This document shows positions 1 to 5,806 of a DNA stretch of 5,849 bases, piece after piece. Every line of letters begins with the position of its first letter. Position 1 is the stretch's first letter. The notes under the pieces were generated by a model. The model did no database searches. It worked only from the letters and a program-made list of their open reading frames with translations, and was not told where the DNA came from. This DNA comes from JAUVIB01 sp964424545. Its GTDB lineage: Bacteria > Calditrichota > Calditrichia > Calditrichales > Calditrichaceae. The stretch is taken from positions 1 through 5,849 of the forward strand of contig CAYRJN010000226.1 of assembly GCA_964424545.1 (NCBI GenBank), given 5' to 3'. A program made the translations under genes and the position numbers.

Positions 1-219
1 GGAATGTTCGCCTTTGCCAAACTGACTTTATATACCGATCTCTTCCTTGGTGGAGCGACTAATTTTCCCCTTCTGTTGTTAAAGACCTTTTTACTCTATT
101 TGGTTCAATTATCGGTCGGGGTGGTTAATCCGCGTTTCAGAACGGAACAGTCGATGCTTTTTTTCTGGAAGATCCCGACGGCCATCGGTTTAATCGGCTT
201 GATCTTGGTGATGTTTTAA
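1..219 (+). CDS. Membrane subunit of a complex I / Ech-type complex (NuoH/EchB-like), C-terminal fragment
   Basis: The reading frame is open from the first base of the window, so this is the 3' end of a gene that begins upstream; the ATG at position 4 is internal. The visible 72 residues match the C-terminus of the NuoH/EchB/MbhM family. They show an FLGG motif, a hydrophobic stretch beginning FPLLLLKTF, the family's conserved Arg-containing segment NPRFRTEQ, then FFWKIP and a last hydrophobic helix ending in VMF. At least two transmembrane segments are visible. In the family this subunit anchors the hydrophilic arm to the membrane and takes part in ion translocation and, in true complex I, in the quinone channel. 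The gene ends TAATAA and lies 71 bases before the NuoB-like gene. The order that follows (B, C, D, I) is that of ech operons, so it is very probably co-transcribed. Family assignment is firm; the ion used cannot be told from this fragment. Confidence 0.85.
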   Translation, partial: GMFAFAKLTLYTDLFLGGATNFPLLLLKTFLLYLVQLSVGVVNPRFRTEQSMLFFWKIPTAIGLIGLILVMF

Positions 220-290
220 TAAGCAGGTGTATTTTTAATTGTGATAAAAGAAAATATATATTTAACCGTAAATAAATAGATGGATATACA

Positions 291-833
291 ATGAAAGAAG
301 ACTGGGGAAAAGAAGCGGGAAATATTATTGCCAACTGGGCGCGTAAACATTCGCTGTGGGTGTTGGCGTACGGCACCGGCTGCGGCGCCATCGAACTTCC
401 TCCGACAATGACTTCAAAATATGATGCGGAACGATTCGGATTGAGAGGCGCAGCCACGCCGAGACAGGCGGATGTTTTATTAATCTCCGGATATCTTGCC
501 GTAAAAACGTTAAAAAGAGTTATTCGTACGTATGAACAGATGCAGGCGCCCAAATATGTTATCGGATTCGGTTCGTGCACCATAAACGGCGGTATGTATT
601 GGGATTCCTACAATACCGTAAAACGGTTGGACGACTATTTACCGGTGGATGTTTTTATTAACGGTTGCATGCCGCGTCCGGAAAGCGTAATCGACGGAAT
701 TATCGGTTTGCAAAAATTGATAACCGAAGATAAGGCTTACGGCTGGATTAAATATCAGAAAAATCTCGATTGGTATCGCGCTAATCAGAAAAAAGTGATT
801 AAAAACTGGAAAATGCCGGACTATAATTGGTAA
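291..833 (+). CDS. NuoB/EchC-like FeS small subunit with a three-cysteine cluster site
   Basis: This 180-residue protein belongs to the NuoB / [NiFe]-hydrogenase small subunit family, which holds the cluster next to the catalytic site. Family landmarks appear in order: YGTGCGAIE (27-35), KYDAERFG (43-50), TPRQAD (56-61), GFGSC-T-INGGMYWDSY (92-107), PVDVFINGC-MPRPES (118-132). Canonical NuoB has tandem cysteines at the first site (CC-x-x-E), and hydrogenases have CxxC. Here the first is C31 and the second position is Gly32 (codon GGC). The remaining ligands C96 and C126 are present, and the protein has no other cysteine. It may thus bind a [3Fe-4S] cluster or a [4Fe-4S] cluster with one open or non-cysteine ligand. 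It is soluble, with no signal peptide or membrane segment, and carries a basic, Trp/Lys-rich tail after residue 145. No clear Shine-Dalgarno precedes ATG 291, but this start gives the expected short N-terminus. It lies between the membrane subunit and the NuoC-like gene. Confidence 0.93.
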   Translation: MKEDWGKEAGNIIANWARKHSLWVLAYGTGCGAIELPPTMTSKYDAERFGLRGAATPRQADVLLISGYLAVKTLKRVIRTYEQMQAPKYVIGFGSCTINGGMYWDSYNTVKRLDDYLPVDVFINGCMPRPESVIDGIIGLQKLITEDKAYGWIKYQKNLDWYRANQKKVIKNWKMPDYNW

Positions 834-835
834 AA

Positions 836-871
836 ATAATTAACAATGCTTAATCGTAAATTGTTAATTAT
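836..871 (+). promoter_or_regulatory. 12-bp perfect inverted repeat between the NuoB- and NuoC-like genes
   Basis: ATAATTAACAAT (836-847) and ATTGTTAATTAT (860-871) are exact reverse complements separated by 12 bases. The left arm starts 3 bases after the upstream stop codon, and the structure ends 19 bases before the next ATG. There is no T-run after it, so it does not look like a terminator. The right arm core ATTGTTA (860-866) can also pair with a second TAACAAT at 884-890, directly before the ATG and next to the AAGG Shine-Dalgarno, which would give an alternative structure. A DNA-binding operator, an mRNA-processing or stability hairpin, or a translational control element are all possible. 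The symmetry is seen directly; the role is inferred. Confidence 0.5.
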
Positions 872-890
872 AAAATAAAAAGGTAACAAT

Positions 891-1463
891 ATGTCTGATG
901 AATTGAAGCAAGAGCAGGAAATAACGCAAATAATTCATAAAACTTTTAAGTCGGCTGCGGTTGAAATCAAACGCGCCGGCAGATTGGCCGTTAAACTGCG
1001 CAGCGATCTTTTACCGCCCTTTATCAGTTATCTGAAAGATTATATGCAGTTTAAACATCTCGTTATGATCAGCGGCGTCGATTGGATTGAAGAGAATGCC
1101 TTTGAACTTGTATATCATCTTTATTCTTACGAAAGAAAAATTCATGTAATGGTAAAAGTGCGTTTGGATCGTAATAATCCGCAAATGCAAACCTTGCTGC
1201 CTTTTTGGGATCATGCCGGAACGTATGAGCGCGAAATACATGAAATGTTAGGTATTCATTTTGAAGGCAACCCCGATTTAGGCGAATTTATTCTCGAAGA
1301 TTGGGATGATATACCGCCCATGCGCCGCGATTTTAAAACGGTCGAATATGTAAACGATCTTTATGAATGGCGCGAGGGACGAGAAGATAGGCAAGATGTC
1401 CGCAAAACCATTGCGGAACAGTACGACGAAACCATTCCTGATTTTGATAAGGAAGAAAAATAG
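891..1463 (+). CDS. NuoC/EchD-like 30 kDa subunit
   Basis: This 190-residue protein is homologous to the complex I 30 kDa subunit (NuoC; EchD/MbhK in group 4 hydrogenases), a cofactor-free structural partner of the large subunit. The diagnostic segment is TYEREIHEMLGIHFEG-NPDL (about 111-130), matching the family signature ERExxDxxGxxFxGHPDL, with Asn in place of the usual His. It is followed by the expected acidic loop and PPMRRDF (about 144-150), equivalent to PLRKDF in NuoC. The N-terminal half (about 10-100) fits the family fold, including a strand reading HLVMISGVDW. The C-terminal 35 residues are highly charged. ATG 891 has a modest AAGG Shine-Dalgarno at 880-883. The stop is 8 bases before the next ATG, so translation is probably coupled to the NuoD-like gene. 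Nothing suggests a lesion. Confidence 0.92.
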   Translation: MSDELKQEQEITQIIHKTFKSAAVEIKRAGRLAVKLRSDLLPPFISYLKDYMQFKHLVMISGVDWIEENAFELVYHLYSYERKIHVMVKVRLDRNNPQMQTLLPFWDHAGTYEREIHEMLGIHFEGNPDLGEFILEDWDDIPPMRRDFKTVEYVNDLYEWREGREDRQDVRKTIAEQYDETIPDFDKEEK

Positions 1464-1471
1464 GAAATATT

Positions 1472-2590
1472 ATGGCGGGAATAATTAAACAGGAAAAAGA
1501 GACTACTCTGTATCTCGGGCCTCAGCATCCGGGAATTACAGGGAATATGATGATAGAGTTAAAAGTTACCGGCGACACCATTCAACGTGGGAAAACTCAT
1601 GTGGGTTATCTACATCGCGGTTTTGAAAAGCTGATGGAAGAACGTTTATGGATGCAGTGTTTTCCCATTGTTTGCCGTATTTGCGTGCCCGAACCCGATC
1701 CCAATGAAGAAAATCTGGCGCGGGCTATTGAAGAGTTGGAAGGCAGAGAAGTGCCGGAACGGGCAAAATATATACGCGTGCTGGTATTGGAAATGTCGCG
1801 CTTGGCCACGTATCTGTTGTGGATGGGCGGGCAGTCGGGTTCGGCAGGTTTATACACTATGCCGCAATGGACGGTAGGCGATCGCGATTATATTTTGGAT
1901 CTGTTTGAAGAGTTGACCGGCGGGCGCGTTTATCACATGTACATCTGGGCAGGCGGCGTGCGGCGCGATTTACCCGACGGTTTTAAAGGACGTGTTTTGA
2001 AAGTTATGGATTATCTTGAAGAACGGCTGGTTGAATATGATCGTTTGCTATTTGAAAATGCGATATTCCTGAAAAGAGCCATCGGTGTGGGGGTTATAGA
2101 TAAAGAAAAGGCGATGGAGTGGGGCGTTGTAGGGCCGCCGCTGCGAGGTTGCGGTATTGCCCACGATGTGCGTAAAGACGAGCCGTATGAAGTTTATGAT
2201 AAGCTGGATTGGGAATTGATTACCCATGAAGGAGGCGATGTTTATTCCAGAGCGATGGTGCGGCGTAAAGAAATAGAACAATCTATTTCAATCATCCGAC
2301 AGGTTCTTGATAAAATGCCTTCTGGACCCGTTCACAATCCCGGTCCGAATCCTCTTAAATGGAAGGTGCCGTCAGGCGAAGCGTATGTACGAACGGAGTC
2401 TGCTCGCGGGGAATTCGGTTATTACGTGGTAAGCGACGGCAGTTTAAGACCGAGACGCGTTCATGTGCGCGGCCCCGCTTATGTGCACGGCGTTAGTTTG
2501 TTGGAACGGATGCTGCCGGGGACAAATATTGCCGACGTCAGTTTTATTATGAACAGTTTGGGAACGTGTCCGCCGGAAATCGAACGATAA
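1472..2590 (+). CDS. NuoD / hydrogenase large-subunit homologue with an altered NiFe motif (CxxE in both L1 and L2)
   Basis: This 372-residue protein is in the NuoD/EchE family, which carries the catalytic site. Landmarks: GPQHP (16-20), HVGYLHRGFEKLMEER (43-58), CRICVPE (68-74), GPPLRGCGIAHDVRKDEPY (near the middle), GEAYVRTESARGEFGYYVVSDG, RRVHVRGPAYVHG, and the C-terminal SLGTCPPEIER. [NiFe]-hydrogenases bind the metals through RxCGxC (L1) and DPCxxC (L2). Aligned here, the first cysteine of each motif is kept (C71, C366), and the second of each, which bridges Ni and Fe, is Glu (E74, E369). An additional C68 sits where hydrogenases have the Glu of ERxC. E369 aligns with the Glu of NuoD's terminal GEVDR. 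The NuoD quinone residues are also gone: the His of HPxxHG is Thr23, and the Tyr of DRLDYL is Val72. The protein ends right after L2, so no maturation-protease tail is present. AGGA lies 6 bases before ATG 1472. It is probably neither a hydrogenase nor a quinone reductase. Confidence 0.93.
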   Translation: MAGIIKQEKETTLYLGPQHPGITGNMMIELKVTGDTIQRGKTHVGYLHRGFEKLMEERLWMQCFPIVCRICVPEPDPNEENLARAIEELEGREVPERAKYIRVLVLEMSRLATYLLWMGGQSGSAGLYTMPQWTVGDRDYILDLFEELTGGRVYHMYIWAGGVRRDLPDGFKGRVLKVMDYLEERLVEYDRLLFENAIFLKRAIGVGVIDKEKAMEWGVVGPPLRGCGIAHDVRKDEPYEVYDKLDWELITHEGGDVYSRAMVRRKEIEQSISIIRQVLDKMPSGPVHNPGPNPLKWKVPSGEAYVRTESARGEFGYYVVSDGSLRPRRVHVRGPAYVHGVSLLERMLPGTNIADVSFIMNSLGTCPPEIER

Positions 2591-2615
2591 ATAAAAGTTT
2601 AAAAATGAGGCTACG

Positions 2616-4385
2616 ATGGGTAAGATAAAAGGTTCATTACTTCCTTTTTCAGCATTAAAATATTTAGGTAAAAAACCGCATACGGTGCGCTATCCGTTAG
2701 AAACCAAAAAGATATCGGAGCGTTACCGCGGCTTTCATTATAATGATATTGAAGAGTGTATCGGTTGCGGTACCTGTTCTACGATTTGTCAGAATGACGC
2801 TATTGATATGATTAAAGTTGATGGCGTAGAACCAAAAAAAGGTGATTCAGGTTTACGGCCGCGGGTGGATAACGGGCGTTGCTGTTGGTGTGCGCTCTGT
2901 ATTGAGATGTGTCCGACCGGTTCGCTTTCGTTGACCGACGAGTTTTTGTTGACTTCGCCGAATCCCAATGACTATCTCTTAGTTCCCGGCGTTGATAATC
3001 CCGAAGCTAAAGAACATATCAGTTTTGTTAAGGACGATGAAATCACGCTGCTCAATTTTGAACGCGTACCAATGCGCGAGCTGGACGGTATGGAGCGGGT
3101 TAAATCTTTTGCGGAAGTGGTGTTGGGATATGTTCAGGAAGAGGCGCGCCGTGAAGCTATCCGTTGCGTGGACTGCGGTCTTTGCGTTACGGCCTGCCCT
3201 GATCACATGCATATTCCGGAATATATTGCCGCTATTGCCGACGCCGATGATAAACTGGCTTTAAAATACATCTATGATAACAATCCCTTGCCGGAAATGT
3301 GCGGTAAGGTTTGTACGAGACAGTGCGAAACGGTCTGCGCCATGGCTCATAAAGGGGATGCCATCGCTATTCGATGGTTGAAACGCTATGCCACGGAGCA
3401 ATTTCCCGATCCGGCGCTTGTTTTGGAACCGAAAATTGCCGAAGCTAACGGTAAAACCGTCGGTATTGTTGGCGGCGGACCGGCCGGTCTTTCGGCTGGC
3501 TATTATCTCGCTTTGCGCGGCTTCGATGTAACTATTTACGACGCTCTACCGAAAATGGGCGGTATGACCTTTGCGGGTATTCCAAAATATCGCTTTCCTA
3601 TTGATAGTCTCGATAAGCAAATCGATTATATGAAAAAAATCGGCGTAAAAATGATTAATAATACGCGTATCGGTAAAGATATATCCTTTAAAGAGATTAA
3701 AGAAAAATATGATGCCGTCTTTATCGGTATCGGTTTTCATGTACCTTATACCATCGGATTAGAGGGAGAAGACCTTGAAGGCTCCATTCAGGCGATCGAT
3801 TTTCTGCGTGAAATCAATATCGGCAATAAAGTGGATGTGGGTAAAAAAGTGGTTGTTATCGGCGGCGGTAATGTGGCCATCGACGCCGCCCGCGTTTCGA
3901 GAAGACTTGGCGCCGAAGTAACGATTTTGTATCGTCGCAGAGTGGTCGATATGCCCGCCGATTGGGAAGAGATTGAAGGCGCGGAAGATGAAGGCGTTAA
4001 CATTGTCGCACAAGGGATTCCTTTGGAAATAATCGGTGAAAACGGTCGCGTAAAGGCTATTAAGTACGGTATGGCCGAGATGGTTCCCGATCCCAAAGGC
4101 GGCAGACCTCGTCCGCAATTAATCGAAGGCGATGAGCATATTATCGAAGTCGACACCATTATCGGCGCCATCGGACAGGAAGCGGATTATAGTTTCCTCA
4201 GTGAAGAAGATATGAAAGAGCTGAAGATTGAACGCGGCAGAGTGGTTGTAAATGAATATAAACAGACCTCTATTGATAAAATATTTGCCGGCGGCGATAA
4301 CGTAAACCGCACTATGGACGCTATTTCGGCGATTGCCGACGGCGTTAAAGCGGTAGAAGGTATTGAGAAATTTTTACTTGGATAA
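2616..4385 (+). CDS. Fusion of a 2[4Fe-4S] ferredoxin (NuoI/EchF-like) to a GltD/NfnB-type FAD-NAD(P)H oxidoreductase
   Basis: This 589-residue soluble protein combines two parts. Residues about 35-105 form an EchF/NuoI-like dicluster ferredoxin, with C48-C51-C54-C58 (followed by Gln, not the usual Pro) and C89-C92-C95-C99-P, plus an extra C90. Residues about 150-589 are GltD/NfnB-like. They carry an FeS region with C184-C187-C190-C194-P and C229-C233-C237-C241, an FAD Rossmann motif VGGGPAG (285-291) with KMGG and AGIPKYRFP downstream, an NAD(P)H Rossmann motif GGGNVA (416-421) followed by RR and YRRR-VVDMPA, and a C-terminal FAGGDN motif that closes the FAD site. The RR/YRRR pattern resembles NADPH-using GltD, but cofactor preference is not certain. 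It occupies the echF position, 25 bases after the large-subunit gene, with GAGG before ATG 2616. The likely role is to feed electrons from NAD(P)H to the clusters of the membrane complex, or the reverse. Separate Nfn/SudA-type enzymes are the closest functional comparison. Confidence 0.93.
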   Translation: MGKIKGSLLPFSALKYLGKKPHTVRYPLETKKISERYRGFHYNDIEECIGCGTCSTICQNDAIDMIKVDGVEPKKGDSGLRPRVDNGRCCWCALCIEMCPTGSLSLTDEFLLTSPNPNDYLLVPGVDNPEAKEHISFVKDDEITLLNFERVPMRELDGMERVKSFAEVVLGYVQEEARREAIRCVDCGLCVTACPDHMHIPEYIAAIADADDKLALKYIYDNNPLPEMCGKVCTRQCETVCAMAHKGDAIAIRWLKRYATEQFPDPALVLEPKIAEANGKTVGIVGGGPAGLSAGYYLALRGFDVTIYDALPKMGGMTFAGIPKYRFPIDSLDKQIDYMKKIGVKMINNTRIGKDISFKEIKEKYDAVFIGIGFHVPYTIGLEGEDLEGSIQAIDFLREINIGNKVDVGKKVVVIGGGNVAIDAARVSRRLGAEVTILYRRRVVDMPADWEEIEGAEDEGVNIVAQGIPLEIIGENGRVKAIKYGMAEMVPDPKGGRPRPQLIEGDEHIIEVDTIIGAIGQEADYSFLSEEDMKELKIERGRVVVNEYKQTSIDKIFAGGDNVNRTMDAISAIADGVKAVEGIEKFLLG

Positions 4386-4400
4386 ATTCGTTTGAGTTAA

Positions 4401-4430
4401 TTGATCGCTGTTTACGCTGATGAGATTAAT
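4401..4430 (+). promoter_or_regulatory. Weak candidate promoter for the DHOD-like gene
   Basis: TTGATC (4401-4406) and ATTAAT (4425-4430) are separated by 18 bases. Each matches four of six positions of the sigma-70 consensus. The site lies in the 164-base gap, which is the only gap in the window long enough for an internal promoter between clear genes. Such matches are common by chance in AT-rich DNA, and some candidate lineages use other consensus elements. Confidence 0.2.
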
Positions 4431-4448
4431 AAAAATGTTTAAGATGTT

Positions 4449-4473
4449 ATTCCCGTATGTTTCTAACGGGAAT
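4449..4473 (+). terminator. Hairpin after the oxidoreductase operon, possible weak terminator
   Basis: ATTCCCGT (4449-4456) and ACGGGAAT (4466-4473) form a perfect 8-bp stem with a 9-base loop, 64 bases after the stop of the fusion gene. The base after the stem is T but the run is only two more Ts before TAAA breaks it up, so intrinsic termination would be inefficient. It could equally be an mRNA 3'-end stabiliser, or a leader structure of the next gene if transcription starts upstream of it. Confidence 0.4.
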
Positions 4474-4549
4474 TTAAATCGCGAATTTATCTTTAGGGCT
4501 TGCAAAGCGCATATATGGATGGAAAATATAAAGAAAGAGAGATGAAATA

Positions 4550-5539
4550 ATGGCTGATTTAACGACGAAATATTTGGGTTTAACTTTAAAAAATCCGCTC
4601 ATTGTGGGTTCGTCCGGTTTGACGGATTCGGTGGAAATGATAAAAAAAATCGAGCAGAGCGGCGCGGCGGCTGTTGTGCTGAAATCAATTTTTGAAGAAG
4701 AAATACTATTGGAAGCCGATATCACTACCGAAGAAGCGGTAAAAAACGGCTTTACGCTTGAAGCTTTCGATTATTTTGACTATAAAATAAAGAATGATAA
4801 TTTGACTAAATATATTGCTTTGATCAGAGATGTAAAAGCGGCCGTTTCCATTCCCGTAATTGCCAGTATTAACTGTATCTCATCCCATGAATGGCCCTAT
4901 TTTGCCAAGAAGATCGCCGCCGCCGGGCCCGATGCTTTGGAACTGAATATTTTCTCTTTACCGACCAAGCTGAATAAAACGGCTTCGGAAAATGAGCAGG
5001 TTTATTATGATATCGTGGAAAAGCTTAAAAAAGAGATTGATATTCCGTTAGCCTTGAAAATCAGCTACTATTCGTCTAATCTCGGCGCACAGATTTTAAA
5101 TTTATCCAAGGCGGGAATAGATGGCTTGGTTCTGTTTAATCGTTCTTTTAGCCCCGACTTTGATATTGATAAATTTACCGTTACTACCAGCAATGTGTTA
5201 AGTAAGGCTGATGAACTGCCCATCTCTTTACGCTGGGTGGCGATTATGTCCGACCGCGTTAAATGTGATATAGCCGCCTCCACAGGCGTGCATGACGGTG
5301 AAGCTATGATTAAACAATTGCTTGCCGGAGCGACTGCTGTGCAGGTTGTCTCCACGCTTTACGAAAATGGCGTTGGATATATCAAAACTATTCTTGCCGA
5401 TCTGGAAAAATGGATGGCCAGGCATGATTTTCAATCGTTGGATGATTTTCGCGGTAAGATGAGCCAGAAAAAGAGCGATGATCCGGCGCTTTACGAACGC
5501 GTTCAGTTTATGAAATACTTTCGCGGCCAATCGGTCTGA
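4550..5539 (+). CDS. Dihydroorotate-dehydrogenase-like FMN oxidoreductase
   Basis: This 329-residue protein has the TIM-barrel layout of class 1 dihydroorotate dehydrogenase (DHOD). It opens with YLGLTLKNPLIVGSSGLT (8-25). The flavin-site lysine is seen in VVLKSI (K45). Further on are PVIASINC, GPDALELNI (126-134), LALKIS, LVLFNRS (N197), and the FMN-phosphate segment STGVHDGEA (244-252) followed by LLAGATAVQVVSTL. Two features separate it from true PyrD. The loop that is normally NxSCPN reads NIFSLP, which puts Ser136 where class 1 enzymes have the catalytic Cys and Pro138 where an orotate-binding Asn is expected. The usual NSxGLPN segment after the lysine is also not recognisable. FMN binding is therefore likely and the substrate unknown; such 'DHOD-like' proteins are widespread in anaerobes. 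ATG 4550 has a purine-rich GAGAG upstream. It is separated from the operon by 164 bases and has its own terminator, so it may be transcribed separately. Confidence 0.85.
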   Translation: MADLTTKYLGLTLKNPLIVGSSGLTDSVEMIKKIEQSGAAAVVLKSIFEEEILLEADITTEEAVKNGFTLEAFDYFDYKIKNDNLTKYIALIRDVKAAVSIPVIASINCISSHEWPYFAKKIAAAGPDALELNIFSLPTKLNKTASENEQVYYDIVEKLKKEIDIPLALKISYYSSNLGAQILNLSKAGIDGLVLFNRSFSPDFDIDKFTVTTSNVLSKADELPISLRWVAIMSDRVKCDIAASTGVHDGEAMIKQLLAGATAVQVVSTLYENGVGYIKTILADLEKWMARHDFQSLDDFRGKMSQKKSDDPALYERVQFMKYFRGQSV

Positions 5540-5638
5540 TTTCAGTGTGTCGTTTCAAGTTTAACACGAAGCGCTTGAAGAAGTTTTAAAAAATAAAAAA
5601 AGTATTGTTTGTTTTGAGATAATAGAATAATTAATAAT

Positions 5639-5675
5639 AAAGCTCTTTCGTTTTTACGGAGGGGCTTTTTTTGTT
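5639..5675 (+). terminator. Intrinsic terminator of the DHOD-like gene
   Basis: AAAGCTCTTTCG (5639-5650) pairs with CGGAGGGGCTTT (5657-5668) over 12 pairs, three of them G-U, around the loop TTTTTA. The stem runs into seven consecutive Ts (5666-5672), then G and three more Ts. Stem, loop and U-tract fit a rho-independent terminator, and its position about 100 bases after the stop codon at 5539 is suitable. No gene on the opposite strand is near enough for the reverse orientation to matter in this window. Confidence 0.88.
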
Positions 5676-5749
5676 TCTATGAATTATTGCAGCACAGATT
5701 GACACGGTGGAAAATAGGGTTGTTGGTTTTTAGGACAAGAGAAAGTTAC

Positions 5750-5806
5750 CACGAAGCGCATCACGCTTCAGGCGGACAAGCTGAAGATCACGAAGAAAAA
5801 AACTTC
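5750..5806. repeat. Cluster of CACGAAG words and GAAG/CTTC inverted repeats
   Basis: CACGAAGCGC at 5750-5759 repeats exactly the word at 5565-5574, and CACGAAG recurs at 5789-5795. The cluster contains a perfect 6-bp hairpin GAAGCG (5753-5758) / CGCTTC (5764-5769) with loop CATCA. An overlapping 6-bp inverted repeat CTTCAG (5766-5771) / CTGAAG (5781-5786) cannot form at the same time. A last GAAG (5792-5795) / CTTC (5803-5806) follows. From memory, 'CACGAAG' tandem words recur in intergenic DNA of several environmental bacterial genomes; that is recollection, not a search result. Confidence 0.45.

Noticed and set aside
252..263. 12-bp palindrome AAATATATATTT upstream of the NuoB-like gene.
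   Set aside because: Low-complexity AT alternation; self-complementarity is expected in such sequence and no partner copy exists.
137..583. Long reverse-strand open frame of 148 codons crossing the NuoH-like end and the NuoB-like start.
   Set aside because: It spans two well-supported genes and their gap on the other strand and shows no recognisable domain; a shadow of the real genes.
1472..2590. Reading CRIC (68-71) as an intact hydrogenase L1 CxxC motif.
   Set aside because: Aligned on the conserved Arg of ERxCGxC, C71 is the first L1 cysteine and C68 is at the Glu position; the second L1 position is E74.
3759..4171. Two overlapping reverse-strand open frames of 119 and 127 codons inside the flavoprotein gene.
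   Set aside because: They lie antisense to the conserved NAD(P)H-binding domain and have no recognisable features.
4515..4550. An 11-codon open frame (ATG 4515 to TAA) whose stop overlaps the ATG of the DHOD-like gene as TAATG, a possible leader peptide.
   Set aside because: Too short to judge, no clear ribosome binding site, and such overlaps arise easily in purine-rich AT-leaning DNA.
5699..5727. Perfect TTGACA as a -35 promoter element.
   Set aside because: The bases 16-18 positions downstream do not resemble a -10 box, and no gene follows inside the window.
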